Notes under the pieces: model-generated
The model's input: the letters and a program-made list of their open reading frames with translations, nothing else
The model's database searches: none
Told to the model about the DNA's origin: nothing
Part shown: positions 54,909 to 63,042 of the stretch, piece after piece
Layout of the letters: each line of letters begins with the position of its first letter
Numbering within the stretch: position 1 is the first letter of the stretch
Position numbers and translations under genes: made by a program
NCBI GenBank assembly: GCA_949295065.1
Contig: CASFJQ010000001.1
Span: forward strand, 62,001 to 126,000
Source of the DNA: an uncultured Parabacteroides sp.
Lineage (GTDB): Bacteria; Bacteroidota; Bacteroidia; Bacteroidales; Tannerellaceae
Reading direction: 5' to 3'
DNA: 64,000 bases

Positions 54909-56168
54909 ATGAAATATAGTTGGTTGATTCTTTGTTTTGTTTTGGCGTGCCCAGCATTCGGACAACGCTCGGAAAAAGTGCGTCAGCTTGAAAACGAAAG
55001 GAAAAAAGCGCTTGAAGAAATAGAGATGACAAACCAGTTGTTGAAAGAAACAAGTACATCTGCAAAAAACTCGTTGAACAGACTTAATCTGCTTTCGCAG
55101 CAAATATTGTCCAGAAAGAAAGTGATAAGTCTGCTTGGTCAGGAGGTTTCAGCAATCAATATCCAGATAGCAGAGAAAGGAAAAGAAATTGAGCGTCTTG
55201 AAAAGGAACTTGACGATAGAAAGAAAAACTATGGCAAGTCGGTTCAGAATATGTACAGACGTAAAGGTTCGCTGGATAAACTGCTGTTTATCCTTTCTGC
55301 GGAAGATTTCGCCCAATCCTATCGCCGTATGCGTTATCTGAAAGAGTATGCTGACTGGCAGAAAATGCAGGCTAATGCAATAGTCGAGCAACAGGAAAAG
55401 ATTGAGGAAGAAAAAGCTTCACTGCAGAAAACAGTTTCAGAAAAGCAGACCTTGCTGGCTAATCGCGAACAGGAAAACCAGAAATTACAGATAGAAGAGA
55501 AAAACCAGAAGGACGAAGTAAACGCCCTCAATAAAAAGAAAAAAGACTTGCAGGCTCAGCTGCGTAAGAAACGCCAGCAGGCAGAAGCCTTGAATCGTCA
55601 GATTGAAAAGCAGATAGCCGAGGAAATAGCTAAGGCTGAAGCAGAAGAACGTGCACGCAGGAAGAAACAGGGAAATCAGGCTTCTGCATCGGAAGAAAGA
55701 GTTGCCGAAAGCAAAGGCGGTTATGCTATGACAAAAGAAGAACGCCAATTGTCCGGAAGTTTTGCTTCCAACAAAGGACGTTTGCCTTATCCCGTTACCG
55801 GACGATATACTGTTGTGGCTACATTCGGCGAACAGCAGCATCAGGATTTGAAATATGTGCGTACCAACAATAGCGGAATTGATATACAGACAACTCCGGG
55901 AGCCGACGCAAGAGCTGTGTTTAACGGTGAAGTGACACGTGTGTTTGTTGTTCCGGGATATAACAATTCTATAATTGTTCGTCATGGCAATTATCTGACT
56001 GTCTATAGTAATTTGAGCCAGGTCTATGTCAAGGCTGGCGATAAAGTTACCACCAAACAATCTCTAGGAAAGATATTTGTTGATACGGAAGATGGCAATG
56101 CTACAATCCTGCACTTCCAGATATGGAAGGAGAAAGTGAAGCTTAATCCTTCACATTGGTTGTTGTAG
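54909..56168 (+). CDS. EnvC-like murein hydrolase activator (degenerate LytM/M23 domain)
   Basis: This 419-residue protein has a signal peptide ending PAFGQ. A long coiled coil covers about residues 20-255, with heptads rich in Glu/Lys/Gln. The LytM domain is at about 290-419. Metal ligands are altered: NNSGIDI replaces HxxxD, SNL replaces the YxHL His, and LHFQIW keeps only one His of HxH. It is therefore expected to activate amidases rather than cut peptidoglycan, as EnvC does during division. Confidence 0.85.
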   Translation: MKYSWLILCFVLACPAFGQRSEKVRQLENERKKALEEIEMTNQLLKETSTSAKNSLNRLNLLSQQILSRKKVISLLGQEVSAINIQIAEKGKEIERLEKELDDRKKNYGKSVQNMYRRKGSLDKLLFILSAEDFAQSYRRMRYLKEYADWQKMQANAIVEQQEKIEEEKASLQKTVSEKQTLLANREQENQKLQIEEKNQKDEVNALNKKKKDLQAQLRKKRQQAEALNRQIEKQIAEEIAKAEAEERARRKKQGNQASASEERVAESKGGYAMTKEERQLSGSFASNKGRLPYPVTGRYTVVATFGEQQHQDLKYVRTNNSGIDIQTTPGADARAVFNGEVTRVFVVPGYNNSIIVRHGNYLTVYSNLSQVYVKAGDKVTTKQSLGKIFVDTEDGNATILHFQIWKEKVKLNPSHWLL

Positions 56169-56175
56169 TAGTTTA

Positions 56176-56198
56176 AGTTTCGCAATTTGCGAAACTTA
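56176..56198. mobile_element. Minimal AAGTTTCGCAAG palindrome (terminal repeats only)
   Basis: AAGTTTCGCAA and TTGCGAAACTT are separated by one T, so the two ends of the MITE-like family are joined with no interior. It lies 7 bp after the EnvC-like stop, and a TTGACAAG-family hairpin (56201-56278) follows directly. Confidence 0.7.
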
Positions 56199-56200
56199 AA

Positions 56201-56278
56201 AGTTGATAAGGCTCCAGATACAAGTTGACAAGGAAAAAACTGTAGCCTTGTTCCCTTGTCAACTTGTTCCCTCGTTCC
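56201..56278. repeat. TTGACAAG-family hairpin between convergent genes
   Basis: AGTTGATAAGGCTCCAGATACAAGTTGACAAGG faces CCTTGTTCCCTTGTCAACTTG. It separates the EnvC-like gene and alkD. Confidence 0.7.
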
Positions 56279-56986
56279 TTATTCCATAAAAGCTTTCCTT
56301 TCTTCCGGACTATAATGCTCAATGGCATATCTCAGCGTTGTCCGGTGCATATTCTTGCGGTGAATGTTCAGAAAGTCTGTGAGAGTTTTCCTGTCTCTTT
56401 TGCCTACTTCTCTCAATACCCATCCGATAGCTTTGTGTATAAGGTCGTGTTTGTGATTCATAAGTCGCAATGATAAATCCAATGCTTCATTGAATGAATC
56501 GTTTCGGACAAGGGTAAGCGTTGAAACAATGGAAATGCGTTGTTCCCAAAGATTGTCGCTTTCGGACAGACGATAAAGAATGCTTCTGTCGCGGTTCAGA
56601 ATATATGAGCCGATTATATACGGACAACTCAAATCCACCAAATCCCAGTTGTTGCAACATTTCGTATGTTTCAGATAAAATCTGTAAATCTCATCTTTCT
56701 CATTGTCGGTTGTGGATTTCTTCTTGAAACGTAAAACCAGAATCATCAAGCCGCATAGCCTGACTTCGTGCCATTCGCTATTGATTAATTCTGATATTCC
56801 ATCAAAATCCAGTCCGATATATTTCTTAGCTATGTTTCGAGTTTGCGGAACCGTTATTCCCAGGAATTTGTCGCCTTCGCCATATTCTCCTTTCCCGGTT
56901 TTAAAGAATCTGCTCAAATGTTTTGCTTTATCATCAGAACCCAGTTCCTTAAGCTCACTTTCAATTTGCTTAGCCGAATATTCCAT
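56279..56986 (-). CDS. DNA alkylation repair protein (AlkD-like)
   Basis: This 235-residue HEAT-like repeat DNA glycosylase family member excises 3- and 7-alkylpurines. Family segments are GEGDKFLGITVPQTRNIAKKY, EWHEVRLCGLMILVLRFKK, NNWDLVDLSCPYIIG, LWEQRISIVSTLTLVR and HDLIHKAIGWVLREVGKRD. ATG 56986 is used; the in-frame ATG at 57055 extends into the palindrome array. Confidence 0.88.
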   Translation of the reverse strand: MEYSAKQIESELKELGSDDKAKHLSRFFKTGKGEYGEGDKFLGITVPQTRNIAKKYIGLDFDGISELINSEWHEVRLCGLMILVLRFKKKSTTDNEKDEIYRFYLKHTKCCNNWDLVDLSCPYIIGSYILNRDRSILYRLSESDNLWEQRISIVSTLTLVRNDSFNEALDLSLRLMNHKHDLIHKAIGWVLREVGKRDRKTLTDFLNIHRKNMHRTTLRYAIEHYSPEERKAFME

Positions 56987-56995
56987 ACTATTCCG

Positions 56996-57104
56996 TGTTT
57001 GAAAAATACAAATTTGACATTTTTGCAAAAATACTTGACATTTTGAAAAAAACATCGTAGTGTTTTCGGAAAAACACTGCGGCGTTTTACTGGAAAATCC
57101 TTAC
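56996..57104. repeat. Five-unit 22-bp-period array in the alkD/metG divergent region
   Basis: Units align at 56996, 57018, 57039, 57061 and 57083 (spacing 22, 21, 22, 22): TGTTTGAAAAATAC, CATTTTTGCAAAAATAC, CATTTTGAAAAAAACATCG, TGTTTTCGGAAAAACACTG and CGTTTTACTGGAAAATCC. Each has a T-tract facing an A-tract. The last unit overlaps the metG -33 region. Confidence 0.75.
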
Positions 57105-57109
57105 CTTTG
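57102..57109 (+). promoter_or_regulatory. -7 element of metG
   Basis: TACCTTTG matches TAnnTTTG, 24 bp before the metG ATG. The -33 position is occupied by the TTTT of the last unit of the palindrome array. Confidence 0.55.
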
Positions 57110-57133
57110 TAAACTAAATAGATAACATAACAC

Positions 57134-59173
57134 ATGGAAAAACAATTTAAAAGAACATTGATAACTACGGCTTTGCCGTATGCTAACGGACCGGTTCATA
57201 TCGGTCACTTGGCAGGTGTTTATGTGCCCGCCGATATTTATGCCCGTTATCTCCGTTTGAAAGGAGAAGAAGTGTTGATGATTGGCGGTTCGGATGAACA
57301 CGGTGTGCCTATCACTTTGCGTGCTAAGAAGGAAGGCATCACTCCGCAGGACGTAGTTGACCGTTATCACAATATAATCAAAAAGTCTTTTGAGGAATTC
57401 GGTATCTCTTTTGATATCTATTCCCGTACGACTTCTGAAACTCACCGCCAGATGGCTTCTGATTTCTTCCGCAAATTGTATGACAAGGGAGAATTCATTG
57501 AGAAAACAAGCGAACAGTATTATGACGAAGAAGCAAAACAGTTTCTTGCAGACCGTTATATCACCGGTACTTGCCCTCATTGCGGAAACGAAAAGGCTTA
57601 TGGCGACCAGTGTGAAGCTTGCGGTACATCTTTGAGTCCTACTGAACTTGTAAATCCTAAATCTGCTATCAGCGGAAGCAAACCGGTGATGAAAGAAACA
57701 AAACACTGGTATTTGCCTTTGGATAAATGGGAACCGTTCCTGCGTGAATGGATTCTTGAAAATCATAAGGAATGGAAGCCTAATGTTTACGGTCAGTGCA
57801 AGAGCTGGCTGGATATGGGATTGCAGCCACGTGCGGTGAGCCGTGACTTGGACTGGGGTATTCCTGTTCCGGTTGAAGGTGCAGAAGGTAAAGTGCTTTA
57901 TGTATGGTTTGATGCTCCTATCGGTTATATCTCAAACACAAAAGAACTTTTGCCAGACAGCTGGGAAAAATGGTGGAAAGATCCGGAAACTAAGATGGTT
58001 CACTTCATCGGTAAAGATAATATTGTGTTCCACTGTATTGTGTTCCCTTCAATGCTTAAGGCTGAAGGCTCATATAATCTTCCGGAAAATGTTCCGGCAA
58101 ACGAATTCCTTAACCTTGAAGGAGACAAGATTTCAACTTCACGCAACTGGGCAGTATGGTTGAATGAATATCTTGTTGATATGCCGGGCAAGCAGGATGT
58201 TTTGCGTTATGTTCTTACAGCAAATGCTCCTGAAACAAAAGATAATGACTTTACATGGAAAGACTTCCAGGCTCGCAACAACAACGAACTTGTTGCTATC
58301 CTTGGTAACTTTGTAAACCGTGCATTGGTGTTGACAGGTAAATATTTCGAAGGTAAAGTTCCTGAAGTTGGCGAACTTACTGACTATGACCGTCAGACTT
58401 TGAAAGATTTCGAAGATGTTAAGGCTAATGTTGAGCGTTTGCTTGATACATATCACTTCCGTGACGCACAGAAGGAAGCTATGAACCTTGCGCGTATCGG
58501 TAATAAATATCTTGCAGATACTGAACCTTGGAAGCTTGCCAAGACAGATATGGCTCGTGTGGCAACTATCATGAATATTGCATTGCAGATTACTGCAAAT
58601 CTTGCAATCGCATTCGAGCCGTTCTTGCCTTTCAGCATGGAAAAACTGAACAAGATGCTTAATGTTGAGCCTCTTGGTTGGGACAGACTTGGTTCAACAG
58701 ACTTGCTTCCTGCCGGACATCAGTTGGGAAAAGCCGAACTTTTGTTTGAAAAGATTGAAGATAGCGTAATCGAAGCTCAGGTTCAGAAATTGCTTGACAC
58801 TAAGAAAGCAAATGAAGAAGCAAACTATAAAGCAAAACCAATTCGTGAAAACATTGAGTTTGATGATTTCATGAAATTGGATATCCGTGTGGGAACAGTT
58901 TTGGAATGTACAAAAGTTCCGAAGGCAGATAAATTGTTGCAGTTCCGCATTGACGACGGATTGGAAAAACGTACAATTGTTTCAGGTATTGCCCATTATT
59001 ATAAACCGGAAGAATTAGTTGGCAAACAGGTTTGTTTCATTGCCAACCTTGCGCCTCGTAAGTTGAAAGGTATTGTATCTGAAGGTATGATTCTTTCAGC
59101 TGAAAACTTTGATGGTAAACTTGCTGTTATTACTCCGGAAAAGGAAGTTAAACCGGGTAGTGAAGTGAAATAA
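57134..59173 (+). CDS. metG: Methionyl-tRNA synthetase
   Basis: This 679-residue class I aminoacyl-tRNA synthetase has the HIGH-type motif PVHIGHLAG, a zinc knuckle [18 protein letters not shown] and the KMSKS-type motif KISTSRNW. The anticodon-binding helical domain follows. A C-terminal EMAP/tRNA-binding domain (about residues 575-679, [26 protein letters not shown]) mediates dimerisation. It is full length. Confidence 0.95.
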   Translation: MEKQFKRTLITTALPYANGPVHIGHLAGVYVPADIYARYLRLKGEEVLMIGGSDEHGVPITLRAKKEGITPQDVVDRYHNIIKKSFEEFGISFDIYSRTTSETHRQMASDFFRKLYDKGEFIEKTSEQYYDEEAKQFLADRYITGTCPHCGNEKAYGDQCEACGTSLSPTELVNPKSAISGSKPVMKETKHWYLPLDKWEPFLREWILENHKEWKPNVYGQCKSWLDMGLQPRAVSRDLDWGIPVPVEGAEGKVLYVWFDAPIGYISNTKELLPDSWEKWWKDPETKMVHFIGKDNIVFHCIVFPSMLKAEGSYNLPENVPANEFLNLEGDKISTSRNWAVWLNEYLVDMPGKQDVLRYVLTANAPETKDNDFTWKDFQARNNNELVAILGNFVNRALVLTGKYFEGKVPEVGELTDYDRQTLKDFEDVKANVERLLDTYHFRDAQKEAMNLARIGNKYLADTEPWKLAKTDMARVATIMNIALQITANLAIAFEPFLPFSMEKLNKMLNVEPLGWDRLGSTDLLPAGHQLGKAELLFEKIEDSVIEAQVQKLLDTKKANEEANYKAKPIRENIEFDDFMKLDIRVGTVLECTKVPKADKLLQFRIDDGLEKRTIVSGIAHYYKPEELVGKQVCFIANLAPRKLKGIVSEGMILSAENFDGKLAVITPEKEVKPGSEVK

Positions 59174-59283
59174 TATATAATCACTCAGGCAAGAAGGATA
59201 TTAAGGAGTTAAAAAGTTTAGGAAGAAAGTTTTCAAAAAACTCTTTCCTTGACTTCTTAACTCCTTGACTCCTTAATTCTCTT

Positions 59284-60417
59284 ATGATTATGGAAATACA
59301 AATGGTAGATTTGCATCGCCAATATCTCAGATTAAAATCCGAAATTGACGAAGCAATGCAAAAGGTAATAGACAGCAGCGCATTCATAAACGGCCCGGAA
59401 GTAAAGGATTTTTCTGCTGAATTGGCTGATTATATGAGTGTGAAGCATGTCGTGCCGTGTGGAAACGGAACGGATGCCTTGCAGATAGCATTGATGGCTC
59501 TTGACTTACGTCCCGGTGATGAGGTTATTGTTCCTGCTTTTACTTATGTGGCAGCAGCAGAAGTTGTAGCTTTGCTTGGGCTTATTCCTGTTTGGGTGGA
59601 CGTAAATCCGGAAACATTCAATATTAATCCAAGTCTTATAGAAGGAGCCATTTCTCCTCGAACTAAGGCTATAGTTGCAGTTCACCTGTTTGGCCAGTGT
59701 TGCGACATGAAACCTATCATGGCTGTTGCAGAGCAGTATGGACTATATGTGGTTGAAGATAATGCCCAGTCAATGGGTTCTTTCTATACGTTCCCTGATG
59801 GAATAAGGAAAATGGCTGGAACAATAGGGCATATCGGAACAACATCATTCTTCCCGTCAAAGCCTTTGGCTTGTTACGGAGACGGTGGGGCGATGATGAC
59901 TTCGGACGACCGTTTGGCTGAGAGAATGAGGATGATTGCATCGCACGGACAACAAATAAAGTATCATCATAAAATATTAGGTTGCAATTCTCGTTTAGAT
60001 ACATTGCAGGCTGCTGTGTTAAGAACAAAATTGCCGCATCTGGATGAGTTTAATGAAGCCCGAATTTCAGTGGCAGAGCGTTACAACGCATCATTGGGCG
60101 GAAATCCTATGTGGGAAATACCGTCGGTAAGTTCGTACTCAACCCATGTCTATCATCAATATACATTGAAAGTTAAAGAAGGGATGAGAGACGGATTGCA
60201 GGATTATCTTAAATCAAAAGGTATTCCTTCCATGATTTATTATCCTCTGCCGTTGCAGAAACAGGAAGCTTTCTATGGATTTGCCAGAAAAGGCTGTTCA
60301 CTGCAGGTCGCTGACAAGCTTACACAGCAGGTGTTGTCATTGCCTATTCATACGGAAATGACAAACGAAGAGGTGGATTATATTATTGAAACGATTTGTA
60401 GTTATGGACAGAATTAG
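59284..60417 (+). CDS. DegT/DnrJ/EryC1/StrS sugar aminotransferase
   Basis: This 377-residue PLP enzyme converts a keto nucleotide sugar to an amino sugar. Motifs are CGNGTDALQIALMAL, DEVIVPAFTYVAAAE, VEDNAQSMGS and the PLP Lys in SFFPSKPLACYGDGGAM. The C-terminal part has GIPSMIYYPLPLQKQ. Start at 59284 or the in-frame ATG at 59290. The end overlaps the following dehydrogenase gene by 14 bp. Together with Gfo/Idh/MocA and Ugd it fits synthesis of an N-acylated amino uronic or 3-amino sugar for a surface polysaccharide. Confidence 0.88.
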   Translation: MIMEIQMVDLHRQYLRLKSEIDEAMQKVIDSSAFINGPEVKDFSAELADYMSVKHVVPCGNGTDALQIALMALDLRPGDEVIVPAFTYVAAAEVVALLGLIPVWVDVNPETFNINPSLIEGAISPRTKAIVAVHLFGQCCDMKPIMAVAEQYGLYVVEDNAQSMGSFYTFPDGIRKMAGTIGHIGTTSFFPSKPLACYGDGGAMMTSDDRLAERMRMIASHGQQIKYHHKILGCNSRLDTLQAAVLRTKLPHLDEFNEARISVAERYNASLGGNPMWEIPSVSSYSTHVYHQYTLKVKEGMRDGLQDYLKSKGIPSMIYYPLPLQKQEAFYGFARKGCSLQVADKLTQQVLSLPIHTEMTNEEVDYIIETICSYGQN

Positions 60418-61441
60418 CAACAAGGTGCGTTTTGCGGTAGTTGGCTGTGGTCACATCGGTAAACGCCATGCTGAGATGATTACCCGTGATTCCGGTGCTG
60501 AACTGAAAGCTTTATGTGATATCAAGCCGAAAGAATCTTTAGGAATAGAGGCTTATAATGCCGATTTCTATTCTTCTTTTGATTCGCTGATTGAAGCGCG
60601 TCCGGATATTGATGTAATAAATATCTGTACGCCTAACGGATATCATGCACAGATGGCAATAAAGGCTATGTCGGCAGGTTATCATGTGGTGATTGAAAAA
60701 CCTATGGCTTTAAACAAAGAAGATGCTGAGCAGATTATATTTACTTCACTGAGATATAACAGAAAGGCTTTCTGTGTCATGCAGAACAGATATTCTCCTC
60801 CTTCTGTGTGGATAAAGAATATGATAGAAAGCGGAAAGCTTGGTAAAATATATATGGTTCAGCTTAATTGCTACTGGAACCGCGACGAACGCTATTACAA
60901 ACCTGAAAGCTGGCATGGAACGAAGGATTTGGACGGAGGAACATTGTTCACCCAATTCTCTCATTTCATTGACATAATGTACTGGCTTTTCGGTGATATA
61001 ACTAATATCAAGTCTAGAATGAGAGACTTCAATCATTCTGAGACTACAGATTTTGAGGATTCAGGTATTGTATCGTTCGATTTCGTAAACGGTGGAATGG
61101 GAAATCTTTGCTTCTCAACATCTGTTTGGGGCAAGAATATGGAAAGCAGTATTCTGATTGTTGCCGAAAATGGTAGCGTTAAGATTGGCGGTCAGTATAT
61201 GAACGAAGTGGAATATTGCCATATCAAGGATTATGAAATGCCGGAACTGGCTCCAACCAATCCGGGAAATGATTACGGACCTTACAAAGGTTCGGCTCAG
61301 AATCATAATTTCGTTATCCGCAATGTGGTGGAAGTCCTTTCGGAAGGAAATAACGAGCCTATAACAACCAATGTCCTTGAAGGAATGAAGGTTGTGGATA
61401 TCATTACTCGCATGTATGAGGCGAGTAAAAATGAAAATTGA
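60404..61441 (+). CDS. Gfo/Idh/MocA-family sugar dehydrogenase (WlbA/WbpB-like)
   Basis: This 345-residue NAD(P)-dependent enzyme has the N-terminal Rossmann motif FAVVGCGHIGKRHAEM, the catalytic Lys in VIEKPMALN, and the segment GGTLFTQFSHFIDIMYWLFGD. It resembles WlbA/WbpB, which oxidise C3 of UDP-GlcNAcA before transamination by a DegT enzyme. The overlap with the upstream DegT gene supports that pairing. ATG 60404 gives the normal N-terminus; the in-frame ATG at 60386 is also possible. Substrate is inferred. Confidence 0.82.
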   Translation: MDRISNKVRFAVVGCGHIGKRHAEMITRDSGAELKALCDIKPKESLGIEAYNADFYSSFDSLIEARPDIDVINICTPNGYHAQMAIKAMSAGYHVVIEKPMALNKEDAEQIIFTSLRYNRKAFCVMQNRYSPPSVWIKNMIESGKLGKIYMVQLNCYWNRDERYYKPESWHGTKDLDGGTLFTQFSHFIDIMYWLFGDITNIKSRMRDFNHSETTDFEDSGIVSFDFVNGGMGNLCFSTSVWGKNMESSILIVAENGSVKIGGQYMNEVEYCHIKDYEMPELAPTNPGNDYGPYKGSAQNHNFVIRNVVEVLSEGNNEPITTNVLEGMKVVDIITRMYEASKNEN

Positions 61442-61450
61442 TAATAGATA

Positions 61451-61530
61451 CGAGGGGACGAGTTGACAAGACATCAGGAGATAATATTAAAACTCCTTGT
61501 TAACTAGTTATCTTGTCAACTAGTCAACTA
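61451..61530. repeat. TTGACAAG-family repeat before ugd
   Basis: GAGGGGACGAGTTGACAAGAC faces CTCCTTGTTAACTAGTTATC and TTGTCAACTAGTCAACT. It lies between the Gfo/Idh/MocA gene and ugd, so it splits or attenuates the sugar operon. Confidence 0.65.
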
Positions 61531-61545
61531 AAATAAATACTGAAA

Positions 61546-62859
61546 ATGAAAATAGCGATAGTAGGAACAGGATATGTTGGTTTGGTCAGCGGCACATGTT
61601 TTGCCGAGATGGGAACGGAAGTATTTTGTGTTGATGTAAATTCAGAGAAAATAAATAATCTGAATAAAGGTATTTTGCCAATATACGAACCCGGATTGGA
61701 AGAAATGGTGCTGCGCAACAAGGAAGCCGGACGTCTGCATTTCCTGACTGATTTATCGTCTTGCCTGAATGAGGTTGAAGTAGTTTTTAGTGCAGTTGGT
61801 ACGCCACCGGATGAAGATGGCAGTGCCGATTTGAGATATGTTCTGGAAGTGGCACGCACTGTGGGTCGCTATATGAACAAACATTTGCTTGTTGTGACCA
61901 AGAGTACTGTTCCAGTTGGGACTGCAAAGAAAGTTCGCGCAGCAATACAAGAGGAATTGGACAAACGTGGTTCTGACTTGACTTTCGATGTGGCTTCAAA
62001 TCCTGAATTCCTTAAGGAAGGAGCTGCGATAAAGGACTTTATGAGTCCGGACAGAATCGTGGTCGGTGTTGAGTCTGAAAAGGCAAAAGATTTGATGAGC
62101 CGACTTTATCGCCCGTTCCTGCTTAACAATTTCCGTGTCATTTTTATGGATGTCCCTTCAGCCGAAATGACAAAATATGCGGCAAATGCAATGTTGGCAA
62201 CACGAATCAGCTTTATGAATGATATTGCCAATCTTTGCGAGATTGTGGGAGCTGACGTAAATATGGTTCGAAAGGGAATAGGTTCGGATATCCGAATCGG
62301 TTCGCGTTTCCTTTATCCCGGTTGCGGTTACGGTGGTTCATGTTTCCCTAAGGATGTGAAAGCATTGGTGAAAACAGCAAGAGATAATGGCTATCCGATG
62401 AGAATCCTTCAAGCCGTTGAAGATGTTAATAATGAGCAGAAATCTATTTTGTTCAAGAAATTGCAGAAACAGCTTGGCGGTAATCTTAAAGGTAAAAAGA
62501 TTGCACTGTGGGGATTGGCTTTCAAGCCGGAAACAGATGATATGCGCGAAGCTCCTTCATTAGTCGTAATTGAAAAGCTATTGGAAGCCGGATGCACTGT
62601 TACGGCGTTCGACCCTGTTGCTATTCCTGAAGCTCAAAGACGATTGGGCGATTCCATACAATATGCCAAAGATATGTATGATGCTGTTGTTGAGGCTGAT
62701 GCCTTATTGATGCTTACTGAATGGAAAGTGTTCCGCCTTCCGTCTTGGACTGCAATACATAAGCTTATGGCAAACCCTCTTGTCATTGACGGACGCAATA
62801 TTTATGACGCAGAGGAGATGAAAGAATATGGTTTCGAATACCATTGTATTGGTAAATAA
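61546..62859 (+). CDS. ugd: UDP-glucose/GlcNAc 6-dehydrogenase
   Basis: This 437-residue enzyme oxidises the C6 hydroxyl of a UDP-hexose to a uronate in two NAD-dependent steps. Motifs are GTGYVGLVSGTCFAE, TKSTVPVGTAKK, NPEFLKEGAAIKDF, the catalytic Cys in PGCGYGGSCFPKDVKAL, and ALWGLAFKPETDDMREAPS. The substrate could be UDP-glucose (Ugd) or UDP-GlcNAc (WbpA type); the neighbours DegT and Gfo/Idh/MocA favour an amino sugar but do not prove it. Confidence 0.9.
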   Translation: MKIAIVGTGYVGLVSGTCFAEMGTEVFCVDVNSEKINNLNKGILPIYEPGLEEMVLRNKEAGRLHFLTDLSSCLNEVEVVFSAVGTPPDEDGSADLRYVLEVARTVGRYMNKHLLVVTKSTVPVGTAKKVRAAIQEELDKRGSDLTFDVASNPEFLKEGAAIKDFMSPDRIVVGVESEKAKDLMSRLYRPFLLNNFRVIFMDVPSAEMTKYAANAMLATRISFMNDIANLCEIVGADVNMVRKGIGSDIRIGSRFLYPGCGYGGSCFPKDVKALVKTARDNGYPMRILQAVEDVNNEQKSILFKKLQKQLGGNLKGKKIALWGLAFKPETDDMREAPSLVVIEKLLEAGCTVTAFDPVAIPEAQRRLGDSIQYAKDMYDAVVEADALLMLTEWKVFRLPSWTAIHKLMANPLVIDGRNIYDAEEMKEYGFEYHCIGK

Positions 62860-62898
62860 TATAATAGACAATAATTATATCTTTATATACTAGCTTCG

Positions 62899-62986
62899 CC
62901 ACAGTTGTGGTTTATTTAAGTCACAGCTGTGGCGAAATTAAATCACGGCTGTGACCTGATTAGGTCACGGGTGTGACTAAACTAGT
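62899..62986. repeat. Four-unit 22-bp-period array CACRGYTGTG
   Basis: Units start exactly at 62899, 62921, 62943 and 62965: CCACAGTTGTGG, TCACAGCTGTGG, TCACGGCTGTGA and TCACGGGTGTGA. The spacers between them (for example CCTGATTAGG and ACTAAACTAGT) are themselves partly palindromic. It lies between ugd and the flippase gene. Confidence 0.85.
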
Positions 62987-63042
62987 CTTTGGTCAACTAC
63001 AAATTAATTTTGATAATATTCAAAAGACATTATATCGTATAA

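Noticed and set aside
57101-57766. 221-codon frame antisense to metG
   Set aside because: It overlaps the conserved metG N-terminus on the other strand; no domain recognised.
62899-62986. Invertible (phase-variable) promoter before the flippase gene
   Set aside because: The palindromes are close direct copies on a 22-bp grid, not two distant inverted sites around a promoter, and no invertase gene or TAnnTTTG element was found between them.
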